64,000 nt of DNA, from assembly GCA_017948555.1 (NCBI GenBank), contig JAFMYY010000021.1, positions 1 through 64,000 on the forward strand. The letters are read 5' to 3'. The translations under genes and the position numbers were made by a program. The notes under the pieces are model-generated. The model did no database searches. It was not told where the DNA came from and saw nothing but the letters and a program-made list of their open reading frames with translations. Positions within the stretch are counted from its first letter, which is position 1. The number at the start of each line of letters is the position of its first letter. Positions 53,287 through 62,771 of this stretch are shown here, in pieces. Source of the stretch: Cesiribacteraceae bacterium YIM B00369 (lineage in GTDB: Bacteria > Bacteroidota > Bacteroidia > Cytophagales > Cyclobacteriaceae).

Positions 53287-54615
53287 TTATGCTTTTACTC
53301 CACCGAACAGGTTTTCGTGCAGACTTGTCAAAGCATCTGTTTTATATTTTTCATCTATCAGGATAGATACATTATGCTTGCTTCCTCCATAGCTGATCAT
53401 CCGCAACGGAATATGGTGCAGCGCTTCCAGAGCCCTGGTAACAATACCTTTCTGGTCTACAAGATGGTATCCCACAAGGCACACAATCGCCTGCTTGCTA
53501 TCCACCTCAACCTGCCCGAGCTTCCCTAACTCATTAAGTATTCCTGCCAGGTGAGTATTATCATCTATCGTTACCGAAACAGCCACTTCAGAAGTGGTAA
53601 TCATATCAATAGGTGTACGGTAGCGCTCAAAAATCTCAAAAACAGTACGCAGGAAGCCGTAGGCCATAAGCATACGGCTGCTTTTGATTTTAATGGCAGT
53701 AATTCCATCCTTTGCGGCTAATGCACGAACACCGGAGCTGTCAGTTTCTTCTCCTATAAGCGTTCCTGCAGCTTCAGGCTCCATGGTATTTAACAGGCGC
53801 ACCGGCACATTAAACTTCTGAGCCGGTAAAATACTGGACGGATGCAGGATTTTGGCCCCGAAATAAGCAAGCTCAGCTGCCTCATCAAAAGAAAGACGGG
53901 CAATAGGATATGTATTTTTTACAATACGCGGATCATTATTGTGCATTCCGCTTATGTCTGTCCATATCTGAACTTCCTCTGCATTTAACACACCCCCAAT
54001 CAGGGAAGCAGAATAGTCACTGCCGCCACGCTTCAGGTTATCTACCTCTCCGGCTGGATTTCTGCAAATAAAGCCCTGGGTAATGAATAATTTCTTTCCA
54101 CTATAGGATGAAAGCTGTTTTTGCAGATTCTCCCTTATTTTATCAAGCACAGGCTCTTTATGGTCGTCAATAACCATAAAGTCCAGGGCCGGCAGAAGAA
54201 CAGAGTCAATCTGTTTTTCCTGAAGATATGCATAGAATAATTTGGTCGACAACAACTCCCCCTGGGCAAGCACTTCCTTCTCCTGTGCAGCATTAAAGCC
54301 GGAAGCTTTAAGACTCATCAGAAAACCAAAATGCTCTTCAATTACAGCGGTAGCCATTTCACGGGCATGCTCAGTCTTTACCAGCTGCAGGATAAAATCC
54401 TTATACTTACCGTAAAGATTTTCGATTACCTCTGCAGCAGCTTCCTGTTTACCAGCCCTCAGATGCTCGCCAATCTGCACAAGGGTATTAGTTGTGCCGG
54501 AAACAGCAGAGAGCACTACAATTTTAGGATCTGCATCTCGGGTAATAAGGCCGGCAACCTCGTGCATCCGCTGTGGTGTGCCTACAGAAGTTCCTCCAAA
54601 TTTCAGGACTTTCAT
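53287..54615 (-). CDS. lysC: aspartate kinase
   Basis: A 442-residue monofunctional aspartokinase, catalysing phosphorylation of aspartate, the first step to lysine, threonine, methionine and diaminopimelate. The nucleotide-binding KFGGTSVGTPQRM is at residues 5-17, and GGSDYSASLIGG and WTDISGMHNNDPRIV are the catalytic and substrate motifs. The C-terminal part (about 300-440) is made of ACT domains for allosteric control by end products. It is not fused to homoserine dehydrogenase. It stands 92 bp downstream of ribH. Confidence 0.94.
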   Translation of the reverse strand: MKVLKFGGTSVGTPQRMHEVAGLITRDADPKIVVLSAVSGTTNTLVQIGEHLRAGKQEAAAEVIENLYGKYKDFILQLVKTEHAREMATAVIEEHFGFLMSLKASGFNAAQEKEVLAQGELLSTKLFYAYLQEKQIDSVLLPALDFMVIDDHKEPVLDKIRENLQKQLSSYSGKKLFITQGFICRNPAGEVDNLKRGGSDYSASLIGGVLNAEEVQIWTDISGMHNNDPRIVKNTYPIARLSFDEAAELAYFGAKILHPSSILPAQKFNVPVRLLNTMEPEAAGTLIGEETDSSGVRALAAKDGITAIKIKSSRMLMAYGFLRTVFEIFERYRTPIDMITTSEVAVSVTIDDNTHLAGILNELGKLGQVEVDSKQAIVCLVGYHLVDQKGIVTRALEALHHIPLRMISYGGSKHNVSILIDEKYKTDALTSLHENLFGGVKA

Positions 54616-54707
54616 GATTCGTGTGTAAGAAGGTTATAAAATATAATAGGTTTGGATTCTTATGTAAAAGTCGTCAGGCGTTTAGAAAAAAAGGAAACTC
54701 CTGATCC

Positions 54708-55208
54708 TTATTTCTTAACTCCGGCATTCTGCTGCAGTCCCAGCATTTTTATGGCAGTTATGGCTGCTTCGTCTCCTTTGTTACCATGCTTCCCTCCTGC
54801 ACGGTCGAGTGCCTGCTGCAGGGTATCAGGCGTGAGCACACCAAATATTACAGGTTTATTAAAATCAAGACTCACACGTGTTACACCATTTGCCACTGCA
54901 TCGCAAATAAAATCAAAATGGCGCGTTTCGCCCTGTATTACGCAGCCAAGGCAAATTACGGCATCCACATCAGGGCGTGCAGCCATCCACTGCGCACCAA
55001 GGCTCAGCTCATAACTTCCGGGCACAGTTTCGCTGATGATGTTTTCCTCACGGGCTCCATGAGATTTGAGCGTTTCCACTGCACCCAGATAAAGGGATTC
55101 CGTAACCTGGTCATTCCACTCCGATACTACTATAGCAAACTTTTTATCCGCAATATCAATGAGGTTCTTATTACTGTAATCACTCAGATTTTTGATTGTA
55201 CTTGCCAT
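54708..55208 (-). CDS. ribH: 6,7-dimethyl-8-ribityllumazine synthase
   Basis: A 166-residue enzyme that condenses the ribityl-diaminouracil and dihydroxybutanone phosphate precursors to lumazine, the penultimate step of riboflavin synthesis. Motifs are VSEWNDQVTESL, PGSYELSLGAQWMA and CVIQGETRHFDFI, with the catalytic His in TRHFD. The family assembles into pentamers or capsids. It precedes the aspartokinase gene and follows a terminator, so it likely starts its own transcript. Confidence 0.95.
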   Translation of the reverse strand: MASTIKNLSDYSNKNLIDIADKKFAIVVSEWNDQVTESLYLGAVETLKSHGAREENIISETVPGSYELSLGAQWMAARPDVDAVICLGCVIQGETRHFDFICDAVANGVTRVSLDFNKPVIFGVLTPDTLQQALDRAGGKHGNKGDEAAITAIKMLGLQQNAGVKK

Positions 55209-55292
55209 TCTTATGTGCTTATTAGTTTAATATGCTAAACCCGAAAGGGAAAAGCTGTACATATTTGAATTGAACTAATGTGCTGATTCAGC

Positions 55293-55330
55293 TAAAAAAA
55301 AAGGGATAAAGCACCAAAACTTTATCCCTT
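55293..55330 (-). terminator. intrinsic terminator after the YfgM-like gene
   Basis: An 11-bp perfect stem (AAGGGATAAAG / CTTTATCCCTT) with an 8-base loop is followed on the minus strand by eight T residues. Confidence 0.9.
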
Positions 55331-55352
55331 GTTAATTATTATTTTCCAGGTA

Positions 55353-56063
55353 TTATTTTGATGCCATTGCTTCGAGCCTTGCCTTCTGTTTTCGGGCATT
55401 CTCGTACTCATTCGCAGCAAAATACTTCTCTGTAATTTCAGTATAACGCTCAATAGCCTGTTGTGTATTACCATTCAGCTCATAAGCAAGTGCTGCCTTT
55501 GAGAGGTAAACAGGTGTAAAAAACTTATTTTCCTTATGATCTGCAGCCTTATCATAAGCACTGGCAGCATTTCCATAATCTTCCAGCTCCATATATGCAT
55601 CGCCTGTAAGGGCATAGGCACGGGACTGAACCAACAAATCGTCGGAACTGAAGTCTTCAAGGTAGCTGATTGCCTCACTGAATTGACCCTGCTTCAGATA
55701 AGAAACACCGGCATAATAACGTGCCATGTTACCGGCATCAGTCATTCCATAATCATCTATGATTTCAAGAAAACCAGGATAATTACCATCACCATTCAGG
55801 GCTTTGTTTAAGCTGTCTGCCTCAAAGTAATAGACTGCCTGAAACATATCGTTATGCGCCTGCTCGTTCTGGTTGCTCATGTAAGCACGATAACCAAAAT
55901 AACCTGCAATCAACAATACCAGTACCCCTCCGATACCGAAAACAAGTTTTTTGTTTCTTTCTAAAAACTCTTCCGATTTCGTTAAACGCTCTGCCAATGC
56001 CTCAGGGCTCTCCAGCAACTCATTACCGTCCGCGTTTTGTGTTTTCTTTTGTTTTACTGCCAT
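55353..56063 (-). CDS. membrane-anchored TPR protein (YfgM-like)
   Basis: A 236-residue protein with one membrane helix (about 40-60) preceded by a cytoplasmic hydrophilic segment and followed by a periplasmic tetratricopeptide domain (QFSEAISYLEDFSSD, SRAYALTGDAYMELEDYGNAASAYDKAA, YELNGNTQQAIERYTEIT). The plan resembles YfgM, an ancillary protein of the SecYEG/PpiD chaperone network. Here it is adjacent to pdhA, and the link to secretion is only by analogy. The function is unproven. Confidence 0.8.
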   Translation of the reverse strand: MAVKQKKTQNADGNELLESPEALAERLTKSEEFLERNKKLVFGIGGVLVLLIAGYFGYRAYMSNQNEQAHNDMFQAVYYFEADSLNKALNGDGNYPGFLEIIDDYGMTDAGNMARYYAGVSYLKQGQFSEAISYLEDFSSDDLLVQSRAYALTGDAYMELEDYGNAASAYDKAADHKENKFFTPVYLSKAALAYELNGNTQQAIERYTEITEKYFAANEYENARKQKARLEAMASK

Positions 56064-56125
56064 TCCACAATTGTTAAGGCTGCAAATCTATAAATTTATT
56101 AAAATATATAATAGCTTTTTACAGA

Positions 56126-57163
56126 TTAATCCATAATGTACGGATAATCTTCATCAGCATACACATCTTTGAATGCTTCAGAAGGATCCGGGAATTCTGA
56201 CTCTTCAGCGAATTGTACACACTCAGCAACCTGCTCCTTCACTTTGTCTGAAATTTTTGTCAGATCTTCTTCAGTTGCAAAGCCTCTTTCCAGTATTGTC
56301 TGGCGCACCTGCTCAATCGGGTCTTTGCTTTTATATTCAGCAAGTTCCTCTTTAGTACGGTATTTTGCAGGGTCAGACATGGAGTGGCCTTTGTAACGGT
56401 AAGTGCGCAGCTCAAGCAGTGTAGGTCCGTCGCCTTTACGGGCACGTTCTGCAGCTTCTTCCATTGCATTATGCACTGCTTCAACACTCATAGCATCTAC
56501 CGGCTCACTTGGCATATCATAAGCAGCACCTAATTTATAAAGCTCAGTTACGTTAGAGGTCCTTTTTACTGAAGTACCCATAGCGTAGCCATTATTTTCG
56601 ATTGCAAAAATAACAGGCAGTTTATAGGTCATGGCAAGGTTCAATGCCTCATGGAAAGCTCCCTGGCGCACAGCACCGTCTCCCATATAGCATACACAAA
56701 GCTTATCTGTTCCCTGGTATTTCTCCGCAAATGCAATACCCACACCTAAAGGAATCTGGCCACCTACAATTCCATGTCCGCCAAAGAAATTATTTTCCTT
56801 ATCGAACATGTGCATAGAACCGCCTTTACCTTTAGAAATACCTGTTTCTTTACCATAAAGCTCGGCCATAATTGCTTTTGGGTCAGAGCCAAGTGCAATC
56901 GGGTGAGCGTGGTCGCGGTAGGCAGTAATATATTTATCGCCTCTTTTAAGAGCACTTACTGCGCCAGCCACGCAGGCTTCCTGCCCGATGTAAAGGTGGC
57001 AGAAACCACGAATCTTCTGCTGTCCGTATAACTGTCCTGCTTTTTCTTCAAACTTCCTCATCAAAAGCATTCCTTCGAACCACTCCAGATAGGTTTCTTT
57101 TGAAAATTTATCTTTGGTGCCTTTGCTTGCCCCCTTCTCTTCTTTACTCTTTGTTGTAGCCAT
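56126..57163 (-). CDS. pdhA: pyruvate dehydrogenase E1 component, alpha subunit
   Basis: A 345-residue thiamine-diphosphate-dependent E1 alpha subunit. Features are the YRDHAHPIALG loop, the GGSMHMFD motif, the ThDP/Mg2+ motif GDGAVRQGAFHEALNLA continuing to ENNGYAMG, and the phosphorylation-loop region YRYKGHSMSDP. It oxidatively decarboxylates pyruvate to feed acetyl-CoA, with separate E1 beta and E2/E3 subunits that are not in this window. The N-terminus has a short lysine-rich extension. It diverges from recF across 258 bp. Confidence 0.94.
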   Translation of the reverse strand: MATTKSKEEKGASKGTKDKFSKETYLEWFEGMLLMRKFEEKAGQLYGQQKIRGFCHLYIGQEACVAGAVSALKRGDKYITAYRDHAHPIALGSDPKAIMAELYGKETGISKGKGGSMHMFDKENNFFGGHGIVGGQIPLGVGIAFAEKYQGTDKLCVCYMGDGAVRQGAFHEALNLAMTYKLPVIFAIENNGYAMGTSVKRTSNVTELYKLGAAYDMPSEPVDAMSVEAVHNAMEEAAERARKGDGPTLLELRTYRYKGHSMSDPAKYRTKEELAEYKSKDPIEQVRQTILERGFATEEDLTKISDKVKEQVAECVQFAEESEFPDPSEAFKDVYADEDYPYIMD

Positions 57164-57294
57164 AATCTGAATAAATTACCTTTGGTTTTTTGTTCTTATT
57201 TTAGAAATATTATTTGAAGGCAAAACCTTCCCATGCTGCTCTTCAAAATTTAAGTTGTTATTTTCTTAAGAAAACAAATTAAGTATATATAGTT

Positions 57295-57302
57295 TAACTT
57301 TG
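57295..57302 (+). promoter_or_regulatory. candidate -7 box upstream of recF
   Basis: TAACTTTG matches the Bacteroidota -7 consensus TAnnTTTG and lies about 120 bases before the recF start. No convincing -33 box is visible, so this is a weak call. Confidence 0.25.
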
Positions 57303-57421
57303 AAGTAACAAACCGGAGCAACATTTCCATTTACCGCGGCTTTACAAAGTAAATACCAGCCGCCGCAACAGGCTTAAAATTACGCGAAAATAAGTAAAAA
57401 CCATTTACAAATAAAATATTA

Positions 57422-58537
57422 ATGCATCTGGAATCCCTGGAGTTGCTAAATTTTAAGAATTACGAAGAAATTAACCTTCAATTTTCTCCGGAAATAAATT
57501 GCCTCACAGGCAATAACGGAAGCGGCAAAACCAATATGCTGGATGCAATCCATTACCTGAGCCTGACAAAAAGTGCATTTAATCCGGTCGATTCGCAAAA
57601 CATACGGCACGAAGAGAATTTTATGGTAATAAGAGGGGCTTTTTATAAAACTGAAAAGCCCGAAATTATACAGTGCAGCCTGCAACAGGGGCAGCGGAAA
57701 GTTGTGAAGCAGGGAAAGAAACAATACGAAAAACTAGGGGAACACATTGGCCGCTACCCCGTTGTGCTTATTGCCCCTAACGATACTGATGTAATAAGGG
57801 AAGGGAGCGAAATACGCAGAAAGTTCTTCGACAGCATTCTTTCTCAGATAGACCAGCAGTACCTGCAGTGGCTTTTACAGTATAACCATGTACTGAAGCA
57901 AAGGAACAGCCTGCTAAAGCACTTTGCCGAAAAAAACACCCTGGACCGCGACCTCCTTGAGCCTTACGACCAGCAATTATTGCATTTTGGATTATTGATC
58001 CTGGGTGCCCGCAAGGAATTTTTAAATGAGTACCTCCCTTTTTTCCTTAGCCATTACCAAAACCTTTCAGAAGGAAAGGAAAAAGCAGAGATCAGGCACG
58101 AGTCGAATCTGGAGGTGGAGGATCCGGCGGCGGAGCTCAGCAGGAGCCTCAGGCGCGACCTTGCACTCCAGCGCAGCAACACCGGAATTCATAAAGACGA
58201 CTATGTTTTTGAAATTGAAGGGCATCCGCTAAAAAAGTGGGGCTCCCAGGGACAGCAGAAAAGCTTTGTAATAGCCCTTAAGCTTGCCCACTTCGATGTA
58301 ATGCGGCAGCATAAAGGCTATAAACCTATCCTCCTCCTCGACGATATTTTCGACAAACTCGACGACCACCGCATTGCACGGCTTATGGAACTTGTTTCCG
58401 GCCACACCTTCGGGCAACTGTTCGTAACCGATGCCCGGCCTGAAAGAACAGAACGTATTTTCCAACAATTACCTGATACTGAAGTTAGAGTGTTTAAGAT
58501 TGAAAAAGGAAAAGCGACCATTTTGAAGGACGCCTGA
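57422..58537 (+). CDS. recF: DNA replication and repair protein RecF
   Basis: A 371-residue SMC-like ATPase that helps load RecA at single-strand gaps. Walker A is GNNGSGKT (30-37), the signature region is GSQGQQKSFVIALKLAH, and Walker B is ILLLDDIFDKLDDHR. The length is normal. The next gene is a DUF721/DciA-like protein, the common Bacteroidota arrangement; dnaA and dnaN are not adjacent. Confidence 0.95.
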   Translation: MHLESLELLNFKNYEEINLQFSPEINCLTGNNGSGKTNMLDAIHYLSLTKSAFNPVDSQNIRHEENFMVIRGAFYKTEKPEIIQCSLQQGQRKVVKQGKKQYEKLGEHIGRYPVVLIAPNDTDVIREGSEIRRKFFDSILSQIDQQYLQWLLQYNHVLKQRNSLLKHFAEKNTLDRDLLEPYDQQLLHFGLLILGARKEFLNEYLPFFLSHYQNLSEGKEKAEIRHESNLEVEDPAAELSRSLRRDLALQRSNTGIHKDDYVFEIEGHPLKKWGSQGQQKSFVIALKLAHFDVMRQHKGYKPILLLDDIFDKLDDHRIARLMELVSGHTFGQLFVTDARPERTERIFQQLPDTEVRVFKIEKGKATILKDA

Positions 58538-58674
58538 TATAGTACGCCTTATATTTTTACCGTTAGCATGGGTTTGTGGATAAGTGGAAAACTTTAAAAG
58601 AGCCCGGGCAGGAATTTAAGCAGTCAGCTTAGTACCTTCGTTATTCTTAGCACCAAAAAAAATCAGCCAGGCAT

Positions 58675-58983
58675 ATGTACAATAAATACGAAAGCAGAAA
58701 ATCAGAAGTATTTACCATGAAAGAGGTTGTACAGGACTTGTTGAACACCTACCGTTTAAAAGATCGTTTTGATGAGGCCCAGCTTATTGCCTCCTGGGAA
58801 AAAATGATGGGAGCACCCATAGCCCGCCGCACCAATAAAATTTTCATAAAAAACAAGGTAATGTTCGTGGAACTGAAATCTGCGCCCTTAAAACATGAGC
58901 TCAATGGAAGCAAAAGCAAAGTACTGGCCCTTTTCCGGGCGGAGTTTGGACACGATATTGTGAACGAGGTTATCTTTATGTAG
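58675..58983 (+). CDS. DUF721 (DciA-like) protein
   Basis: A 102-residue protein of the DUF721 family. The segment IASWEKMMGAPIARRTNKIFIKNKVMFVELKSAPLKHELNGSK-like pattern, centred near residue 40-85, is the family core. DciA members assist loading of the replicative helicase DnaB in bacteria lacking DnaC. It follows recF, fitting a replication role. The ATG at 58675 is used; another at codon 15 (58717) is possible. Confidence 0.85.
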   Translation: MYNKYESRKSEVFTMKEVVQDLLNTYRLKDRFDEAQLIASWEKMMGAPIARRTNKIFIKNKVMFVELKSAPLKHELNGSKSKVLALFRAEFGHDIVNEVIFM

Positions 58984-59011
58984 GAAAAAATTTGAAAACA
59001 GCGCGGGAGAG

Positions 59012-59587
59012 CTAATCACCTTCTTTGTCTTTCCTGTTTTTTTCCTTTAATGCCCTGGCTCTTTCCAGGGGCTGAAGAGATGATTTTCCTATCTCGGAAG
59101 TACCATTATCTTTTTTAACCACCGACCAGCCTCCGGAGGTTTCCAGTACTACAGCCTCTACCTTATCAAGAGATTCAATTCCCTGCTCCCTGATCACTCC
59201 CAGTATCTCATCTTTATTTACCCGGCACTTCCTTATATTCTCTTCCAGGAAGGCCCCTTTATAAAAAAGCAGGGTTGGCGGTGTTTTCATTACATTTGAA
59301 AACCATTTGTATTTCATATCCAGCCATGCAAAACCCGACTGAAGAAATATCAGCAACAGAAAGGCTGCCGCACTTTCTGCCAGCACCACTTCTGAAGCAG
59401 TAATAAGCCTGCCAAAGGTAGATCCTATGGCCACTGTAATTACAAAGTCAAAACCACTCATTTGGGCAAGTGTTCTTTTACCCGAAATGCGCAACAGGAT
59501 TACCAGCAATAAATAAGAAAGAGAACCTACCACAAATATCCGCAGTATCGGATCCCATCCATCAAAGAAAAGATTTACATTTTCCAA
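59012..59587 (-). CDS. DUF421 (YetF-like) membrane protein
   Basis: A 191-residue membrane protein with three helices (about 13-33, 45-65, 70-90) and a cytoplasmic DUF421 domain (about 95-165: LLFYKGAFLEENIRKCRVNKDEILGVIREQGI core). Family members such as YetF occur widely, and some affect envelope or germination. The function here is unknown. It is 71 bp downstream of a DUF389 gene on the same strand. Confidence 0.87.
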   Translation of the reverse strand: MENVNLFFDGWDPILRIFVVGSLSYLLLVILLRISGKRTLAQMSGFDFVITVAIGSTFGRLITASEVVLAESAAAFLLLIFLQSGFAWLDMKYKWFSNVMKTPPTLLFYKGAFLEENIRKCRVNKDEILGVIREQGIESLDKVEAVVLETSGGWSVVKKDNGTSEIGKSSLQPLERARALKEKNRKDKEGD

Positions 59588-59658
59588 CTCTATTTTTTTG
59601 TTATTTTACAGGGGGAGCCCCTGCCTTCAGGTCAGGAATTATGCATTCTGTATTCCCC

Positions 59659-60918
59659 TCAGTCTTTTACCACATCTATCTGGTACACTTTATAAATATT
59701 CTTATCCTGCAAATGAAGATTTCTCTTCAGGTGATCTATAATATCTTCCTTTAAATTTTCAGCAGTAATAGTTGTATCCTTTGGAAGTACCGTCGCATGG
59801 AACTTAGCAATGGACCTTCCATCCATTTTTTTATTAGGGAAACTCACATCCTTTTCTAAAATTTCTATATATTTTATTTTTTTCAATTCTGCATTTAATT
59901 CTTCAGTAAGCTCAGTATTCATACTGGCTTTCCGCAGGAAAGGCGGCTGACTAAACTGCCAGTACATCAAAGCCCCGATACCAAGTACAACAATAAGGGT
60001 GGTAACCAAACCGGTAACTTTTTCACCTTTCAGGAACCTGACTCCTTCAGGAGATACTTTTCCGTAAAAATAAAAAACAAGAGTAGCAGCTAAATGAATA
60101 CCCAAAAGCTGAAGAATTATTCTGAAAACACTGCTTGCCACCACCTGCCAGTCCATTAAATAAATACCAACTCCCACCAGCCCCACAGGAGGCGCAAGAG
60201 AGGCCGCCACCAGAATACCTACTGCCGCACCTGACACGAGGCTGTCTCTTTCTGACTGGCATATATTAATAGCTCCTGCGAAACCGGATATTAAAGGCAA
60301 AAAAACAGCAAACTTCGATACCTGACTTACCTCCTCCATAAGAGGAGTAAGGGTTTGCAGCGGAAAAATAACACTAAGCAGAAAGCTGGCTATTATTCCG
60401 GTAAAAATGGCCAACGCATATCTCGTGAGGCTGCTTTTCAGCAGGGCCGTTTTTCCGGCTGCGGTGGCAAGTGCAGCATTCATGGCAGGCCCCGCAAACG
60501 GGGCTACCAGCATAGCAGCAACTAATAAAAAAGAGGTAGTGGTAAAAAGACCAATCCAGACAATAATACCTGCCGCCAGAGAATAGCCAAACAGTCCGAA
60601 CATTGAACCAACGCTTTGTATACCTCCCAGGTAAATCTCCAAAGGACCTTTTGCATGAACATCGGCCACCTGGTCGGGTGCTTCCGACTCAGGAGGATAC
60701 AAGGTAATAACACCCCTGGGAATAATACTTATTTCCCTCTCTTTTACACTTCCAATGGATTCTAAAAACTTATCTATCCTGTTATTAGGAAGAAAAATTA
60801 TGAAAACATCACTATGCTCCTCAGGCACGGTAATGGTGTTCTTTCCATTATTTTCTTCTATTGCATTTAAAATCTTTTCTTTATTTCCCTGAGGGACTTT
60901 TAGAATAAGTTGGCGCAT
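59659..60918 (-). CDS. DUF389 membrane protein
   Basis: A 419-residue protein with an N-terminal soluble domain (about 1-85), about six to eight membrane helices typical of the DUF389 family (MLVAPFAGPAMNAALA, GILVAASLAPPVGLVGVGIYL) and a C-terminal soluble domain (about 335-419). The family is widespread and has no established biochemical role, although some relatives are tied to surface layers or stress. It may share an operon with the downstream DUF421 gene. Confidence 0.85.
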   Translation of the reverse strand: MRQLILKVPQGNKEKILNAIEENNGKNTITVPEEHSDVFIIFLPNNRIDKFLESIGSVKEREISIIPRGVITLYPPESEAPDQVADVHAKGPLEIYLGGIQSVGSMFGLFGYSLAAGIIVWIGLFTTTSFLLVAAMLVAPFAGPAMNAALATAAGKTALLKSSLTRYALAIFTGIIASFLLSVIFPLQTLTPLMEEVSQVSKFAVFLPLISGFAGAINICQSERDSLVSGAAVGILVAASLAPPVGLVGVGIYLMDWQVVASSVFRIILQLLGIHLAATLVFYFYGKVSPEGVRFLKGEKVTGLVTTLIVVLGIGALMYWQFSQPPFLRKASMNTELTEELNAELKKIKYIEILEKDVSFPNKKMDGRSIAKFHATVLPKDTTITAENLKEDIIDHLKRNLHLQDKNIYKVYQIDVVKD

Positions 60919-61217
60919 GATTTTTTCCGGAGAATTTTAAAAAGAACATCCTTTTCCGGATAATGTTCGGTTTAAATTAGCAGGGAGCATAATTGCAGCA
61001 AGCTTAAGAGAGGCAGTGTTTAATAAGGGCAGGCTGGAGAAAGGGAAAAAACAGCGGCGAAAAAGAAGCTTTTACCGGAAGGAATAAAAAAGAATAAGAT
61101 GACTATTGAGAACAGAAAGGGCATAAAAGCAAAAAAGACTCAGCTTCCACTGAGTCTTTCCTGTTCTTCTAGGTATTTTATTTACAGGCTTCTGAGGGCC
61201 TTTGGATAATCCTTTCC
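60919..61217. other. gap with a terminator
   Basis: About 300 AT-rich bases without an open frame. It contains the terminator at 61134-61159 for the small lipoprotein gene and presumably the promoter for the DUF389 gene. Confidence 0.4.
61134..61159 (-). terminator. intrinsic terminator of the small lipoprotein gene
   Basis: AAAGACTCAG / CTGAGTCTTT with a 6-base loop is followed on the minus strand by further T residues. It lies 58 bases after the lipoprotein stop. Confidence 0.85.
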
Positions 61218-61427
61218 TTACTGAACAACTTCAATTGTGCTATCAGCCTCAACTTCCACCTCAGCAGATGTAGTTTCGATTTCGGCAGTTTCAATTTCTT
61301 CAGCCTCAATTGGAGCAGTTCCTTCTGAAACCTGAGTTGAATCTGAAGTAGTTGTGTCTTCTGATTTGTTGTTGGTGCAGCTGAAAAGCATCCCGCTTAC
61401 CAGCATTGCAAATAAAACTTTTTTCAT
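61218..61427 (-). CDS. small acidic lipoprotein
   Basis: A 69-residue protein with a typical lipobox (MLFSC, C17) and a mature part of low complexity made almost entirely of Glu, Thr, Ser, Ala, Val and Asp, without aromatic residues after the signal. It is likely disordered and anchored in a membrane. The clear signal sequence and its own terminator support a real gene. No family is recognised. Confidence 0.72.
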   Translation of the reverse strand: MKKVLFAMLVSGMLFSCTNNKSEDTTTSDSTQVSEGTAPIEAEEIETAEIETTSAEVEVEADSTIEVVQ

Positions 61428-61928
61428 CTTGTCTTGTGTGGTCTAAAACCGATTCAAAGGTAGATGAATTTTTCTGATTCCAAATATAATTTCAAAAAAA
61501 AATTTTATAGTTCAATTCGCAGAAAATTATTTTGTATTTCAATCGATTGCAAAATTTCTACCCAAAATACGCATCTGATTAATAAACAGCACATTAGAAA
61601 AACAAGCATTGAATTTTATTTAAAAGTTGCTATTTCTTTATTTTTCATTATACTCCTGAACGTATTTTTCACCCCCTGTTTTGCAACTGAAGATTCTTTG
61701 CAAAGAATAAAACTTAAAGAGTTAGATTTCCATTTACTTATCAGCCACTTAACACAATTATACATATAAAATAAGGCTGTATTTTACTTCCTGCCGCCCT
61801 CCGGGAAAGGGGGATAATCTTTCCGGAAGGGTAATTGAACTAAAAGAAAGTAAAATCCTTGGTTTTAGCAGTGGATTTCACTTATTTCCTTAGATGTTTG
61901 ACAATTTTTTCAGACCAAATTTCACAAA
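61428..61928. other. AT-rich stretch with a doubtful open frame
   Basis: About 500 bases. A 101-codon plus-strand frame (61464-61769) has one hydrophobic segment but is very AT-rich, with no family match and no ribosome site, so I do not call it a gene. An imperfect hairpin (TCCGGGAAAG with CTTTCCGGA) near 61800-61826 lies upstream of the methyltransferase gene. Confidence 0.4.
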
Positions 61929-62717
61929 ATGTTAAAGAGAACCTTTAAAAAGAACACACATAATCCATTTTTTAAAGTTCTTGCCAGCTTTGGCAGGGCC
62001 ATGAACAGGCTTTACGAAAACAGGAACCACGACCCGCGGAGTAACGGTGAAATAACTGTTTTAAAAAAACTTGCCCGTTTCAATCCTGAAATAGTTATTG
62101 ACGGGGGTGCAAACGTGGGGAACTATGCCCTTGCCCTACATTCCTCATTAAAAAACTGCACCGTTTACTCCTTTGAGCCTGTAAAGGAAACCTTCGAAAA
62201 ACTAAGCCTGAACCTGAGGGGGCAAAACAACACTGTTCTTTTGAACAAGGGTTTATACAAGGAAAATGGCACTAAAGAAATTAACATCTACTCATCTGAC
62301 GAACATGCCTCCATATATAAATTAGACGGCCCATCAAATTCAACCAAAACCCTTACCATTGACATGGTAAAGGGGGATGATTTCCTGAAAGAAAATGGAA
62401 TTGAATACGTGGACTTTTTAAAACTGGACCTGGAAGGAGCGGAATATGATGCATTGAAAGGCTTTGAACAGACTATTAAAGAGGGCAGAATAAAACTTAT
62501 CCAGTTTGAATATGGGAACATCAACATTTCAACAAAGAAACTGCTGATTGATTACTACACCTTTTTTGAACCCTACGGTTACCGGATAGCAAAGGTGTTT
62601 CCTAAAAATGTTGAGTTCAGAAAGTACGACATAAAGTACGAGGATTTCCTGGGGCCTAATTTTATTGCCGTTAAGAAAGAGGAAACAGAGTTAATAAAAG
62701 AGCTGGAGAAAAAGTAA
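61929..62717 (+). CDS. FkbM family methyltransferase
   Basis: A 262-residue SAM-dependent methyltransferase of the FkbM family. Motif I is VIDGGANVGNYA (56-67), followed by SFEPVKETFEKL, and later FLKLDLEGAEYDALKG, which carries the family's LDxEGxE motif. FkbM members methylate hydroxyl groups of polyketides or surface polysaccharides. The neighbours do not indicate a substrate. The upstream sequence is AT-rich and monocistronic-looking. Confidence 0.88.
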   Translation: MLKRTFKKNTHNPFFKVLASFGRAMNRLYENRNHDPRSNGEITVLKKLARFNPEIVIDGGANVGNYALALHSSLKNCTVYSFEPVKETFEKLSLNLRGQNNTVLLNKGLYKENGTKEINIYSSDEHASIYKLDGPSNSTKTLTIDMVKGDDFLKENGIEYVDFLKLDLEGAEYDALKGFEQTIKEGRIKLIQFEYGNINISTKKLLIDYYTFFEPYGYRIAKVFPKNVEFRKYDIKYEDFLGPNFIAVKKEETELIKELEKK

Positions 62718-62771
62718 TAACAAAGGCTAAAGCCGGATTTTTTTTACGGCTTTCCGGCACTTAATAAACGG

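Noticed and set aside
59609-59623. Short hairpin CAGGGG / CCCCTG between the DUF421 and DUF389 genes
   Set aside because: Only six base pairs and no T-run on either strand; likely incidental.
61464-61769. 101-codon plus-strand frame with one hydrophobic segment
   Set aside because: Very AT-rich, no start signal and no family resemblance; the hydrophobic run can arise by chance in such sequence.
62729-62753. Hairpin AAAGCCG / CGGCTTT after the FkbM methyltransferase gene
   Set aside because: The T-run lies in the loop instead of after the stem, so it does not look like a standard terminator.
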